Source: CBDDEC01 sp965198045 (GTDB taxonomy: Bacteria; Chloroflexota; Dehalococcoidia; UBA2979). Taken from it: 64,000 bases of DNA. The notes under the pieces are model-generated. The model searched no databases and was not told the origin of the DNA. It saw only the letters and a list, made by a program, of their open reading frames with translations. Position 1 is the stretch's first letter. Each line of letters starts with the position of its first letter. The translations under genes were made by a program, and so were the position numbers. Shown one piece after another: positions 17,005 to 25,937 of the stretch. The stretch covers positions 62,001 to 126,000 of the forward strand of contig CBDAOL010000011.1 of the NCBI GenBank assembly GCA_965198045.1. The letters are read 5' to 3'.

Positions 17005-17322
17005 ATGGCCAAGTTTTTGATTCAGGCGAGCTACAGCCCAGAGGGTCTCGCGGGAGCCATGTCTGAAGGCTTCCAGGCCCGCATGGACAGCGTGACCGCG
17101 ATGATCGAGGCCGGCGGTTCGACGATCGAGTCGATCTACTTCGCGTACGGCGACGCCGACATCATCGCCATCGTCGATGGCACCGAGGAGGCGGCCATCG
17201 CCTTCTCGATGGCGGTGAACGCAGCGGGCGCCGTGGGTCTCACAACCACGCCGCTGATCGACATCGCAACGATGGACGCCGCGCGAGGCCAGCTGCCGGA
17301 CTACCGCCCGCCCGGGGAGTAG
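17005..17322 (+). CDS. GYD-domain protein, 105 aa
   Basis: A small ferredoxin-like alpha/beta protein of the GYD family, starting at ATG 17005 behind GGAGGAG. The sequence opens MAKFLIQASYSPEGLAG, and the segment SIYFAYGDADIIAIVDG holds the family's Gly/Tyr/Asp-type motif (here AYGDAD, about residues 47-52). Such proteins are widespread single-domain proteins of unknown function. It stands alone between the DUF3179 gene and a convergent lipoprotein gene. Confidence 0.85.
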   Translation: MAKFLIQASYSPEGLAGAMSEGFQARMDSVTAMIEAGGSTIESIYFAYGDADIIAIVDGTEEAAIAFSMAVNAAGAVGLTTTPLIDIATMDAARGQLPDYRPPGE

Positions 17323-17386
17323 CGCCCTCGACTGCTGAGGCCACGCGAGTGGTCCGTGGGAGCGTGGCAAGGGGGACGCGTCGAGT

Positions 17387-18043
17387 TTAGTCGTGGGCGA
17401 CTCGCCACTCCTCGAGAGTTGCGACGATCGATGGCCAGGCGGACGCCAGGAGCGCCTCAGTCGTCATCACGCTGCTGTCGAGCACCCGCACCTCCCCGTC
17501 GGGGAGGCGGACGATGCAGTTGCTCGTCCCCACCGGCTGGAGGGTCCCAGCGAAGACCTCCGCGCGCTCCTCATAGTCGCCTTCCGGTCGCTCTTGCGAT
17601 CGGCTACAACCTCTGCCCCGGGGGTAGACGACGACATCGAGGCCCCCACTGCCGATCTCGAGGTGTGCGGCGCCAGAGTCGATGTCCCGCTGGGTGTCGC
17701 GCTCGACTTGTTCGAGGCGAAACGCATCGAGGGGTGGCAGCGCGCCGGTGTCGCTGCCGGATCGAACGTCGAAAACCTCACCGTTAACAGCAGATAGACG
17801 GTAGATCGAATCCACGATCTCGCCATCGACGACCTGCATCCATGTCTCATGCACGATGCGATCGGGCAGGCGTCCGATGCCTGACGTGCCATAGCCACCG
17901 TCAGTGAACTCGTCAATTCGCAGGAGGAGCACACCGTTCTCGCCCACCTCGATGGCCGCACCGCCGAGACGCGGGATGTCGCCGCCCCCTGAACATGCAG
18001 TAGCGAGGGCAGCGCAGCTGACCAGCGTGAGAAGAAGGCGCAA
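17387..18043 (-). CDS. Predicted lipoprotein of unknown function, 218 aa
   Basis: TTG start at 18043. Short signal peptide with lipobox LATAC (about residues 13-17). The mature part carries no family I recognise; it includes VHETWMQVVDGEIVDSIYRLSAVNGEVFDVRSG and NCIVRLPDGEVRVLDSSVMTTEALLA. Two further cysteines (about 143 and 175) could form a disulphide outside the membrane. It faces away from the ilvB leader, so the promoter region at 18044-18092 may be shared. Confidence 0.75.
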   Translation of the reverse strand: MRLLLTLVSCAALATACSGGGDIPRLGGAAIEVGENGVLLLRIDEFTDGGYGTSGIGRLPDRIVHETWMQVVDGEIVDSIYRLSAVNGEVFDVRSGSDTGALPPLDAFRLEQVERDTQRDIDSGAAHLEIGSGGLDVVVYPRGRGCSRSQERPEGDYEERAEVFAGTLQPVGTSNCIVRLPDGEVRVLDSSVMTTEALLASAWPSIVATLEEWRVAHD

Positions 18044-18092
18044 CGTGGGGCTTTCCAGCGCCAGGCCAGTCTAACCTCGGGACAACCCCTAG

Positions 18093-18122
18093 TTGACGCC
18101 CCGCCACCGACCTGCCGATACT
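18093..18122 (+). promoter_or_regulatory. Promoter of the ilvB leader
   Basis: A -35 TTGACG at 18093-18098, an 18-bp spacer and a -10-like GATACT at 18117-18122. The leader-peptide ATG lies nine bases after the -10 box, so the transcript should begin at or within about three bases of the start codon: a leaderless leader peptide. Confidence 0.6.
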
Positions 18123-18131
18123 GATTGCACG

Positions 18132-18215
18132 ATGCAGAGTGCAACCAACTCGTTGCTGTCGATGCAGGCCGCCGTTCGCCGCGGGCTGCTGCTGCTCGTC
18201 CTCGTACTTCGCTAG
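18132..18215 (+). CDS. Branched-chain amino-acid leader peptide upstream of ilvB
   Basis: A 27-codon open frame, ATG 18132 to TAG 18213-18215, ending GLLLLVLVLR. Six of the last eight residues before the final Leu-Arg are Leu or Val, the end products of the pathway encoded downstream. This is the classic design of ribosome-mediated attenuation, in which stalling at Leu/Val codons changes folding of the following RNA. About 200 nt of GC-rich leader separate it from ilvB. No ribosome-binding site is present, in keeping with a leaderless start. Confidence 0.75.
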   Translation: MQSATNSLLSMQAAVRRGLLLLVLVLR

Positions 18216-18413
18216 GCGCGACGCCGCTCGTTTGAGCCGCGTTGCCCGGGCCCGCGTGTCGGGCCGAACCGCACCCCAGCGCGGGGCGTCGGGCCGTTTC
18301 GCGTCTGGGCCACTCGCGTCTGTCCGCCGAGCCTGAGACGATCGAGGGCACTCGCAGACTCGACCCAGCCCGAGCCCCGGCAGGGCTCCCCAACGTTGCT
18401 GCCGGCCGACGAG
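18216..18413 (+). promoter_or_regulatory. Attenuator region between leader peptide and ilvB
   Basis: A 198-nt untranslated stretch, very GC-rich, with several possible stems: GGCCCG/CGGGCC around 18253-18270 and CCCC/GGGG around 18281-18297, with repeated CGGGCC blocks that could pair in alternative ways. No clear T run follows. I infer alternative folding controlled by the leader peptide but cannot fold it by eye. Confidence 0.5.
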
Positions 18414-20252
18414 ATGGATCCGACCATGGCCGATACGACCAATGGCGCCGATGGCGCAGCCGCCGACGGGCAAGAGCTGACCGGCGCGGAGATCGTGCTC
18501 GAGAGCCTAAAGCGCCTCGGCGTCGATGTCGTCTTCGGCTATCCCGGGGGCGTGGTGCTGCCGCTCTACGACACATGGCCGCGTTACCCGGAGGTGAAGC
18601 ACATCCTCGTGCGCCACGAGCAGGGTGGCGGGCACGCCGCCGATGGCTATGCGCGCGCGACCGGCAAGCTCGGCGTGGCGCTGGCCACGTCCGGCCCCGG
18701 CGCCACCAACCTCGTCACGCCGATCACCAACGCGATGATGGACAGCGTTCCGACGCTGTTCATCACCGGCAACGTCGCCCGCGAGTTGCTCGGCCGGGAC
18801 GGCTTCCAGGAGGCGGACATTACCGGCATCACGATGCCGACCGTGAAGCACAACTACCTGGTGATGCGCGCCGAGGACATCGCCTACACCTTCGCGGAAG
18901 CGAAGCACATCGCGACTACGGGCCGACCCGGCCCCGTGCACATCGACATCCCGAAGGATGTGTTCATCGAGACCGCGACGTTCGAGTGGCCCGACGCAGT
19001 GGTGCTTCGTGGTTACAAGCCCGCCTCGAAGGGCAACGCCCGCCAGGTGCGGCGCGCCGCCGAGCTGATCGACAACGCGGAGCGCCCGATCATCTTCGCC
19101 GGCCACGGCGTGCTCCTCGGCGGCGCGTCCGAGGAGCTGCGGGCCTTCGCTGAGAAGAGCGGCACGCCCGTGCTGAACACGCTGCTCGGCCTCGGCTCGA
19201 TCCGGCCTGATCACGTGCTGTCGTACGGCATGATGGGGATGCACGGCTCCTACTGGGCGAACATGGCGGCCTCCAACGCCGACGTCATCATCGGCATCGG
19301 CATGCGCATGGACGACCGCGCCCTGGGGCGGTTTAAGGACCTCAACCCGGACGCCAAGGTCATCCACATCGACATCGACCCGGGCGAGCACAACAAGAAC
19401 ATCGTGGCGACGGTGCCGATCGTCGGCGACGTGAAGTTCGTGTTGCCGCAACTGACCGAGGCGGTCGAGCAACGCTCCCGCCTCGACTGGCTGCACTGGA
19501 TCGACGAGCTGCGCGAGGAGCACAAGGACTCGATGACGGTGCCCGAGGAGGGCCTGACGCCGCAGTTCGTGTGCTCGCGCATCGCCGACTCGATCGGCGA
19601 CGAGTCGGTCGTGGTGACCGGTGTCGGCCAGCACCAGATGTGGGCGGCGCAGTTCATGAACATCGCGCGGCCTCACCAGTTCGTCACCTCCGGCGGCCTC
19701 GGAACGATGGGGTTCGAGGTGCCGGCAGCCATGGGCGCGCAGGTGGGCTGCCCCGACCGCCGGGTGTGGAGCATCTGTGGCGACGGCGGTTTCCAGATGA
19801 CGTTCCAGGAGATCGCGACGATGGTCGACGAGCAGCTGCCCGTGAAGCTCGCGATCATGAACAACGGCTTCCTCGGCATGGTTCGCCAATGGCAGGAGCT
19901 GATCTACGACGACAACTACGTCTCGGTGCACCTCAGCCAGCCAGACTTCGTGAAGATCGCCGAGGCCTACGGCATCCTCGGCATCCGCGTCACGAACATC
20001 GAGCAGGTGGACGCCGCGATCGAAGAGGCGAACGCCTACGACGGGCCGGTGATCATCGACTTCCGCGTCACCGCCGAGGAGAACGTGTGGCCGATGGTGC
20101 CCGCGGGCGCATCGCTCTCCGAGACCGTGGAGACCGAGGCGGAGATCCGCACGCTGCTCGGCAAGCCAGCAGCAGAGCCCGCGCCCGTGCCGACCCGCCC
20201 AAGCGGCGAGGCCCGTCAGGCCGACGCATCCGACGAGGAGGCAGCGAGATGA
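18414..20252 (+). CDS. ilvB: Acetolactate synthase, large (catalytic) subunit
   Basis: A thiamine-diphosphate enzyme forming acetolactate or acetohydroxybutyrate, the first common step of Val/Leu/Ile synthesis. 612 residues from ATG 18414; ATG 18426 is an equal candidate, since neither has a clear ribosome site. The catalytic glutamate lies in RHEQGGGHAADGYARATG. The FAD/CoA-like middle domain follows, and the ThDP/Mg motif runs from GDGGFQMT to NNGFLGMVRQWQ (about 458-487). It overlaps ilvN by ATGA, and is controlled by the leader peptide at 18132. Confidence 0.97.
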   Translation: MDPTMADTTNGADGAAADGQELTGAEIVLESLKRLGVDVVFGYPGGVVLPLYDTWPRYPEVKHILVRHEQGGGHAADGYARATGKLGVALATSGPGATNLVTPITNAMMDSVPTLFITGNVARELLGRDGFQEADITGITMPTVKHNYLVMRAEDIAYTFAEAKHIATTGRPGPVHIDIPKDVFIETATFEWPDAVVLRGYKPASKGNARQVRRAAELIDNAERPIIFAGHGVLLGGASEELRAFAEKSGTPVLNTLLGLGSIRPDHVLSYGMMGMHGSYWANMAASNADVIIGIGMRMDDRALGRFKDLNPDAKVIHIDIDPGEHNKNIVATVPIVGDVKFVLPQLTEAVEQRSRLDWLHWIDELREEHKDSMTVPEEGLTPQFVCSRIADSIGDESVVVTGVGQHQMWAAQFMNIARPHQFVTSGGLGTMGFEVPAAMGAQVGCPDRRVWSICGDGGFQMTFQEIATMVDEQLPVKLAIMNNGFLGMVRQWQELIYDDNYVSVHLSQPDFVKIAEAYGILGIRVTNIEQVDAAIEEANAYDGPVIIDFRVTAEENVWPMVPAGASLSETVETEAEIRTLLGKPAAEPAPVPTRPSGEARQADASDEEAAR

Positions 20253-20824
20253 AGCAAACAGTCGCAGCGCTGGTCGAAGACCGGCCGGGTGTGCTCAATC
20301 GCATCGCGTCGCTGTTCCGGCGGCGCGGCTTCAACATCGACTCGCTCGCCGTTGGTCCCACGGAGGAGCCGGGCATCTCGCGCATGACGATCGTCGTCGA
20401 CGGCGACGATGGCATCGTCGAGCAGGTCGAGAAACAGCTCTACAAGCTCATCGACGTGGTCAAGGTGACCGACCTGACCTCGGAGGACACGGTGGTGCGG
20501 GAGCTGGCGCTGATCAAGGTGAGCTGCCATCCCGAGCAGCGCCGGGAGGTGCTCGACCTGATCGAGATATTCCGAGCGCAGGCGGTCGATGTCTCGCCGA
20601 CGAGCATCATCGTCCAGTTCGTGGCCGGCACCGACACCCTCGAGGCGTTGCTCGAGAACCTGCGGCCGTACGGCGTGCGGGAACTCGTGCGCACCGGCCA
20701 GGTCGCGATCGCGCGTGGGTCGAAGACGAGCGCGGTCAACGTCTCCGAGACGGCCGCCGCCGCGCGCTTCCACCACGACTCAGGCCGCCGCCCCGAGGGC
20801 GAACTCCCGTACGTATCTAAGTAG
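20249..20824 (+). CDS. ilvN: Acetolactate synthase, small (regulatory) subunit
   Basis: 191 residues from ATG 20249, overlapping the ilvB stop (ATGA) and preceded by GAGGAGG. The N-terminal ACT domain (VAALVEDRPGVLNRIASLFRRRGFNIDSLAVG, about 5-36) binds valine and gives feedback inhibition in this family. The C-terminal half contains ELALIKVSCHPEQRREVLDLIEIFRAQAVDVS and GVRELVRTGQVAIARG, as in standard IlvH/IlvN. A non-conserved tail of about 30 residues follows. It forms the holoenzyme with IlvB. Confidence 0.97.
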   Translation: MKQTVAALVEDRPGVLNRIASLFRRRGFNIDSLAVGPTEEPGISRMTIVVDGDDGIVEQVEKQLYKLIDVVKVTDLTSEDTVVRELALIKVSCHPEQRREVLDLIEIFRAQAVDVSPTSIIVQFVAGTDTLEALLENLRPYGVRELVRTGQVAIARGSKTSAVNVSETAAAARFHHDSGRRPEGELPYVSK

Positions 20825-20927
20825 AGCCGGAGAGACCGACTACAACGACCACGCAGCTATAGTTACGCCCGGCCCGCGGTCGATGCAGCCGAGGGCATGA
20901 CGAGCGCACAACGAAGGAGCCCCAGCC

Positions 20928-21929
20928 GTGCCAGCGAAGGTCTACTACGACGCTGATGCCGACCTCGACATCCTTGCCGGCCGCAAGGTCGGTGTCATCG
21001 GGTTCGGGTCGCAGGGCCACGCCCACGCCCTCAACCTCCACGACTCGGGCGTCGAGGTCTCCGTCGGGCTCTACGAGGGCTCCTCGTCGTGGGAGAAGGT
21101 GCAGGCGTCCGGCCTGCAGGTCGGCGTGGTCTCGGATGTCGCCCGCGACTCCGATGTGATCATGATCCTGGTCCCGGACCAGGTGCAGCGGCAGGTCTAC
21201 GAGGACCACATCCAGCCGCACATGACCGCCGGCAAGACGCTGATGTTCGCGCACGGCTTCAACGTCCACTTCGGTCAGATCGCGGCGCCCGAGGGCGTCG
21301 ATGTCTCGATGATCGCGCCGAAGGGGCCGGGCCACCTCGTGCGGCGCGTCTACCAGGAGGGCGGCGGCGTGCCAGCGCTGGTCGCCATCGAGCAGGACGC
21401 GACGGAGTCGGCGCTGCAGACCGCACTCGCCTACGGCAAGGGCATCGGCGCCGCCCGCGCAGGCATCCTCGAGACCACGTTCCTCGAGGAGACGGAGACC
21501 GACCTCTTCGGCGAGCAGGTGATCCTCGTCGGTGGGGTGATGGAGATGGCGAAGATCGCGTTCGAGACGCTCGTTGAGGCGGGATACCAACCGGAGTCGG
21601 CCTACTTCGAGACGTTCCACGAGATCAAGCTGATCGTCGACCTGATGTATGAGGGCGGCCTGGAGTACATGCTGTACTCGGTCAGCGAGACCGCCGAGTA
21701 CGGTGGCTACACGCGCGGTCCCCGCATCGCCGACGCCGACATGAAGGCGCGGATGAAGGAGATCCTCGAGGAGATTCGGAGCGGCAAGTTCGCCTCCGAG
21801 TGGATCGCCGAGAACCAGGCCGGCCAGCCGCACTTCCGCGCCCTGCGTCGCCACACGGCAGAGCACCCGATCGAGCAGATCGGCGCGGAAATGCGCAAGA
21901 TGATGGCCTGGCTGTCGAACGACGATTAG
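20928..21929 (+). CDS. ilvC: Ketol-acid reductoisomerase
   Basis: 333 residues, GTG start at 20928 with AAGGAG upstream. Converts acetolactate or acetohydroxybutyrate to the dihydroxy acids using NAD(P)H and Mg. The Rossmann motif GFGSQGHAHALNL is at about residues 22-34. The catalytic domain includes FGEQVILVGGVMEMAKIAFETLVEAGYQPE and YFETFHEIKLIVDLMYEGG. It is a class I enzyme by length. It lies about 100 bp after ilvN, so it is probably in the same transcript. Confidence 0.97.
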   Translation: MPAKVYYDADADLDILAGRKVGVIGFGSQGHAHALNLHDSGVEVSVGLYEGSSSWEKVQASGLQVGVVSDVARDSDVIMILVPDQVQRQVYEDHIQPHMTAGKTLMFAHGFNVHFGQIAAPEGVDVSMIAPKGPGHLVRRVYQEGGGVPALVAIEQDATESALQTALAYGKGIGAARAGILETTFLEETETDLFGEQVILVGGVMEMAKIAFETLVEAGYQPESAYFETFHEIKLIVDLMYEGGLEYMLYSVSETAEYGGYTRGPRIADADMKARMKEILEEIRSGKFASEWIAENQAGQPHFRALRRHTAEHPIEQIGAEMRKMMAWLSNDD

Positions 21930-21976
21930 GCGGACGATCCTGCACGGATCGATGCTCCGGGAGTAAGCTGCACAGC

Positions 21977-22105
21977 ATGAATGCGCGAGTTCACGCCACA
22001 TTGACCGCAACGATGCTGCCGGCGTCGTCCGTGTCGGCGTGCGCGCTGCCGCTGCTCGACCTCGACCTCGGCCTGCTGCTTCAGCGGCCCTCCGCCGCCT
22101 GCTGA
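21977..22105 (+). CDS. Leucine-rich leader peptide upstream of leuA
   Basis: A 42-codon frame from ATG 21977 to TGA 22103-22105. The second half reads ALPLLDLDLGLLLQ: 8 Leu in 14 residues, fitting attenuation by leucine supply. A GC-rich stem overlaps its end (22086-22126), so ribosome position would affect whether the stem forms. A weak TAAGCT lies seven bases before the ATG, similar in placement to the -10 boxes of the other two leaders. Confidence 0.72.
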   Translation: MNARVHATLTATMLPASSVSACALPLLDLDLGLLLQRPSAAC

Positions 22106-22126
22106 TCGCGGGCGGAGGGGAGGGCC
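22086..22126 (+). terminator. Attenuator hairpin upstream of leuA
   Basis: GGCCCTCCGCC at 22086-22096 can pair with the purine-rich block 22111-22126, apart from small bulges. The left arm lies within the last leucine-leader codons. There is no T tract, so it could act as a ribosome-masking or factor-dependent structure rather than a simple intrinsic terminator. Confidence 0.5.
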
Positions 22127-22172
22127 CGACGCCGGCAACAGCACGACTCACAGCACGATCAGGACCATAAGA

Positions 22173-23720
22173 ATGAGTGACCCCGAAAAGGTCTACATCT
22201 TCGACACGACGCTGCGCGACGGCGAGCAGTCCGCAGGCCTCGGCTTCACCATCGAGGAGAAGCTCGAGATCGCTCGCCAGCTCGCGCGCATGAACGTCGA
22301 CATCATCGAGGCCGGCTTCCCGGCCACCTCACCGGGCGACCGCGAGGCGATCGCGCTCATCACCCGCGAGCTGAAGGGGCGCACGATCGCTGCCCTCGCA
22401 CGCGCCGTCGCGGACGACATCGACCACGCCTACGAGTCCGTGCGGGCGGCCGATGACCCTCGGATCCACATCTTCATCTCCTCGAGCGATATCCACCTGG
22501 CGCACCAGCTGCACAAGAACCGCGAGGACGTGATCGAGATGGCGAGGGCGGGCGTGGCGCGCGCCAAGGGCTACGTCTCCAACGTCGAGTTTTCGCCGAT
22601 GGATGCCACGCGCTCAGACCGCGAGTTCGTCTACCAGATCTGCGAGGCCGCGATCGCCGAGGGCGCCACGACGATCAACATCCCGGACACGGTCGGCTAC
22701 GCCATTCCTGAGGAGTACACCGACCTGATCCGCGGCATCCGCGAGCACGTGCCGAACATCGAGCAGGCGCGCATCTCCGTGCACTGCCAGAACGACCTCG
22801 GCATGGCGACGGCGAACTCGCTGGCGGGCATCCTTGGCGGGGCGCGGCAGGTCGAGGGCACGATCAACGGCATCGGCGAACGCGCTGGGAACGCCTCGCT
22901 CGAGGAGGTGATCATGTCGATCGCCACTCGGCCGGATTTCATGCACGTCACGACCGACATCGCGACGAAGGAGCTCTACCCAGCGTCGAAGCTGGTCGAG
23001 CGCATCTCCGGCATGATGGTGCAGCCGCACAAAGCGATCATCGGGCAGAACGCGTTCCGCCACTCTTCCGGCATCCACCAGGACGGCGTCCTCAAGATGC
23101 GCGAGACCTACGAGATCATAGACCCGGCCGTGATCGGAATCCCCTCCGGCTCCTCGATCGTGCTGACGAAGGTGTCGGGCACGCACGGGGTGCGCTCACG
23201 CCTCGGCGAACTCGGCGTCGAGCCGACCGACGAGGAGTTTGAGCGCATCTTTGAGGCGTTCAAGGAGGTCGCCGACCGCAAGAAGGAGGTCGACGACCGC
23301 GACCTGACAGCGATCGTCAGCGAGCAGACCCAGTACAAGATTGAAGACGCGTGGACGCTCGACCTCGTGCAGGTGTCGACCAGCGACCACGGCACGCCGA
23401 CCGCCACCGTGCGGCTGGTTGGGCCCGACGATGTGTCGCACGAGGACGCGGCCATCGGCACTGGACCGGTCGACGCGATCTACCGGGCCATCAACCGGGT
23501 CACCGGCGTGGACTACAAGCTCACCGAGTTCGCTGTGAAAGCGGTGACCGAGGGCATCGATGCGCAGGGCGAGGTCTCGATCCGGATCGAGACAGACGGG
23601 GCGGCCTACCAGGGCCGCGCCTCGGACACGGACATCCTGGTCGCCTCGGCGCGCGCCTACCTGTACGCGGCCAACCGCGCGCTGGCGACGGCGGCTCGCG
23701 CGGACGCCGCGACGAGCTAA
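22173..23720 (+). CDS. leuA: 2-isopropylmalate synthase
   Basis: 515 residues; first committed step of leucine synthesis (2-oxoisovalerate + acetyl-CoA). The N-terminal TIM barrel starts IFDTTLRDGEQSAGLGF, has the metal motif ISVHCQNDLGMATANS (about 200-215) and the NGIGERAGNASLEEV segment. The C-terminal regulatory domain (about 385-515) has the leucine-sensing fold pattern (ATVRLVGPDDVSHEDAAIGTGPVDAIYRAINRVTG). Length matches the LeuA type 1 family. It sits behind the leucine leader peptide and heads leuA-leuC-leuD-leuB. Confidence 0.96.
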   Translation: MSDPEKVYIFDTTLRDGEQSAGLGFTIEEKLEIARQLARMNVDIIEAGFPATSPGDREAIALITRELKGRTIAALARAVADDIDHAYESVRAADDPRIHIFISSSDIHLAHQLHKNREDVIEMARAGVARAKGYVSNVEFSPMDATRSDREFVYQICEAAIAEGATTINIPDTVGYAIPEEYTDLIRGIREHVPNIEQARISVHCQNDLGMATANSLAGILGGARQVEGTINGIGERAGNASLEEVIMSIATRPDFMHVTTDIATKELYPASKLVERISGMMVQPHKAIIGQNAFRHSSGIHQDGVLKMRETYEIIDPAVIGIPSGSSIVLTKVSGTHGVRSRLGELGVEPTDEEFERIFEAFKEVADRKKEVDDRDLTAIVSEQTQYKIEDAWTLDLVQVSTSDHGTPTATVRLVGPDDVSHEDAAIGTGPVDAIYRAINRVTGVDYKLTEFAVKAVTEGIDAQGEVSIRIETDGAAYQGRASDTDILVASARAYLYAANRALATAARADAATS

Positions 23721-23764
23721 GAGCGAACGGCGCGCCGCACCTCGGCGCGCGAGAGGGGCCCACA

Positions 23765-25282
23765 TTGGCACACGAGCACACGAACGGCGACACCGCTGGC
23801 GATGCCGAGGGCGCGACGCGCCCTCGCACGCTCTCGGAGAAGATCTGGGAGCAACACGTCGTCGACAGCCCATTGCAGGAGACGGCCCGCCGAGAGGCGC
23901 TCGTCGAGGGTGGCATCGAGGATGACGACCTCCTCGGCACGCGGCAGGACCTGCTCTACATCGACATGCACCTCGTGCACGAGGTGACGTCACCGCAGGC
24001 CTTCGAGGGCCTGCGCCTGGCCGGACGGCAGGTGCGGCGACCCGATCTCACCCTCGGAACGGTGGACCACAATGTGCCGACGATCGGCCGTGATCAGCCC
24101 AACCCGGATCCGCTCTCGGCCCGCCAGATCGAGGTGATGCAGAGCAACGCCAAGGACTTCGGTGTCGAGCTGTTCGATATCTTCGACATTCGCCAGGGCA
24201 TCGTGCACATCATCGGACCGGAGCAGGGCTACACCCAGCCCGGTATGACCATCGTCTGCGGCGACAGCCACACCTCGACGCACGGCGCCTTTGGCGCGCT
24301 CGCGTTCGGCATCGGTACGTCCGAGGTGGAGCACGTGCTGGCGACGCAGACGCTGCGCCAGGAGCGCCCGCGGACGATGTCGGTCGAGGTCACGGGCGAG
24401 CTGGCGCCGGGCGTCACGGCGAAGGATGTGATCCTCGCGATCATCAACGAGATCGGCGTCCACGGCGGCATCGGCCACGTCATCGAGTACCGCGGCGAGG
24501 TGATCCGCAGCCTCTCGATGGAGGGGCGGATGACGATCTGCAACATGTCGATCGAGGCGGGCGCTCGCGCCGGCCTCGTCGCTCCGGATGAGACCACGTT
24601 CGAGTACATGCAGGGCCGGCCCCACGCGCCCCAGGGCGAGGAGTGGGAGCGCGCCCTGGAACGCTGGCGCGCATTGCCGACGGACGAGGGCGCGACCTTC
24701 GACCGCGAGGTCGTCCTCGACGGCGCGGCGATTCAGCCGTTCGTCACGTGGGGCACCAACCCCGCGCAGAGCGTCACGGTCGACGGCCGCGTGCCAGACC
24801 CGGACGAGGCCCCCGCGGAGCAACGCGAGTCGATCGAACGCGCGCTGGCCTACATGAACCTCGAGGCCGGCACCCCGATCCGCGACATCGCCGTCGATCG
24901 CGTCTTCCTCGGGTCGTGCACCAACGGACGCATCGAGGACCTGCGCGCCGCAGCGAAGATCATCGACGGCCAGCATGTGGCCGAGGGCGTCAGCGCGATG
25001 GTCGTGCCCGGCTCCGGGCTCGTGAAGAAACAGGCGGAGGCCGAGGGGCTCGACGCGATCTTCACGGCGGCCGGGTTCGACTGGCGCGACGCGGGCTGTT
25101 CGATGTGCCTGGGGATGAACCCCGACATCCTGCTCCCCGGCGAGCGCAGCGCCTCGACCTCCAACCGCAACTTCGAGGGGCGGCAGGGCCCCGGCGGCCG
25201 CACGCACCTCGTCAGCCCCGAGATGGCCGCAGCGGCGGCGATCGCGGGCCACTTCGTCGACGTCAGGGAGGTAATGGCATGA
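23765..25282 (+). CDS. leuC: 3-isopropylmalate dehydratase, large subunit
   Basis: 505 residues from TTG 23765, preceded by GAGGGG. An aconitase-superfamily [4Fe-4S] enzyme, isomerising isopropylmalate with LeuD. The N-terminal signature GTVDHNVPT, the GDSHTSTHGAFG block, and the cluster cysteines in FLGSCTNGRIED and AGCSMCLGMNPD are all visible. It is somewhat longer than usual because of about 25 extra acidic N-terminal residues and an insertion near residues 285-305. Its stop overlaps leuD (ATGA). Confidence 0.96.
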   Translation: MAHEHTNGDTAGDAEGATRPRTLSEKIWEQHVVDSPLQETARREALVEGGIEDDDLLGTRQDLLYIDMHLVHEVTSPQAFEGLRLAGRQVRRPDLTLGTVDHNVPTIGRDQPNPDPLSARQIEVMQSNAKDFGVELFDIFDIRQGIVHIIGPEQGYTQPGMTIVCGDSHTSTHGAFGALAFGIGTSEVEHVLATQTLRQERPRTMSVEVTGELAPGVTAKDVILAIINEIGVHGGIGHVIEYRGEVIRSLSMEGRMTICNMSIEAGARAGLVAPDETTFEYMQGRPHAPQGEEWERALERWRALPTDEGATFDREVVLDGAAIQPFVTWGTNPAQSVTVDGRVPDPDEAPAEQRESIERALAYMNLEAGTPIRDIAVDRVFLGSCTNGRIEDLRAAAKIIDGQHVAEGVSAMVVPGSGLVKKQAEAEGLDAIFTAAGFDWRDAGCSMCLGMNPDILLPGERSASTSNRNFEGRQGPGGRTHLVSPEMAAAAAIAGHFVDVREVMA

Positions 25283-25878
25283 AGGCCGTAACCACGGTGC
25301 AGGGCAAGGCGATCCCGATCGATCGCGCCAACGTCGACACGGACCAGATCATCCCGGCCAAGCACCTCAAGCGCATCGAGCGCACCGGCTATGGCCCGAT
25401 GGCCTTCGAGGCCTGGCGGGACGACCCGGACTTCGTCGTCAACAACCCGGCCCACGAGGGCGCGAAGATCATGATCACCCGCCAGAACTTCGGCTCCGGC
25501 TCCAGCCGCGAACACGCAGTCTGGGCCCTCGAGGGCCTCGGCATCGAGGCGCTGGTCGGAGTGAGCTTCGCCGACATCTTCAAGAACAACTGCTTCCAGG
25601 GCGGCATGCTCACGGTCGAGCTGCCGGAGGAGGACATCAACTACCTGATGGCGCGCGCCGAGGAGTTGCCCAACGCCGAGGTGATCGTCGACCTGCCTTC
25701 GCAGACCGTGCGCACGGCCGACGGGTCCTGGGAGCGCTCGTTCGAGATCGACCCGTTCCGCAAATATCGCCTCCAGCGCGGCCTCGACGATATCGCGATG
25801 ACGCTCGAGTACGCCGCGGACATCGAGACGTTCGAGACCGAGCGCGACGACGCCGCCATGCCCAGCACGGCGCGCTAG
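25279..25878 (+). CDS. leuD: 3-isopropylmalate dehydratase, small subunit
   Basis: 199 residues, ATG 25279 overlapping the leuC stop. Swivel domain of the isomerase, with VDTDQIIPAKHL (about 19-30) and the signature NFGSGSSREHAVWAL (about 72-86), followed by SFADIFKNNCFQGGMLTVELPEE. It forms the LeuCD heterodimer. Length is normal. Confidence 0.97.
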   Translation: MKAVTTVQGKAIPIDRANVDTDQIIPAKHLKRIERTGYGPMAFEAWRDDPDFVVNNPAHEGAKIMITRQNFGSGSSREHAVWALEGLGIEALVGVSFADIFKNNCFQGGMLTVELPEEDINYLMARAEELPNAEVIVDLPSQTVRTADGSWERSFEIDPFRKYRLQRGLDDIAMTLEYAADIETFETERDDAAMPSTAR

Positions 25879-25937
25879 CGAGCCAGGCCACGGCCGTCAC
25901 GCTCCCCGCCGGCCTCCGCGCCGCCATCGCGGCAGCG

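Noticed and set aside
18507..19931. A long antisense open frame over ilvB (474 codons)
   Set aside because: GC-rich codon usage makes long antisense frames common here; the translated sequence is His/Arg/Val-rich with no family pattern, and ilvB is certain.
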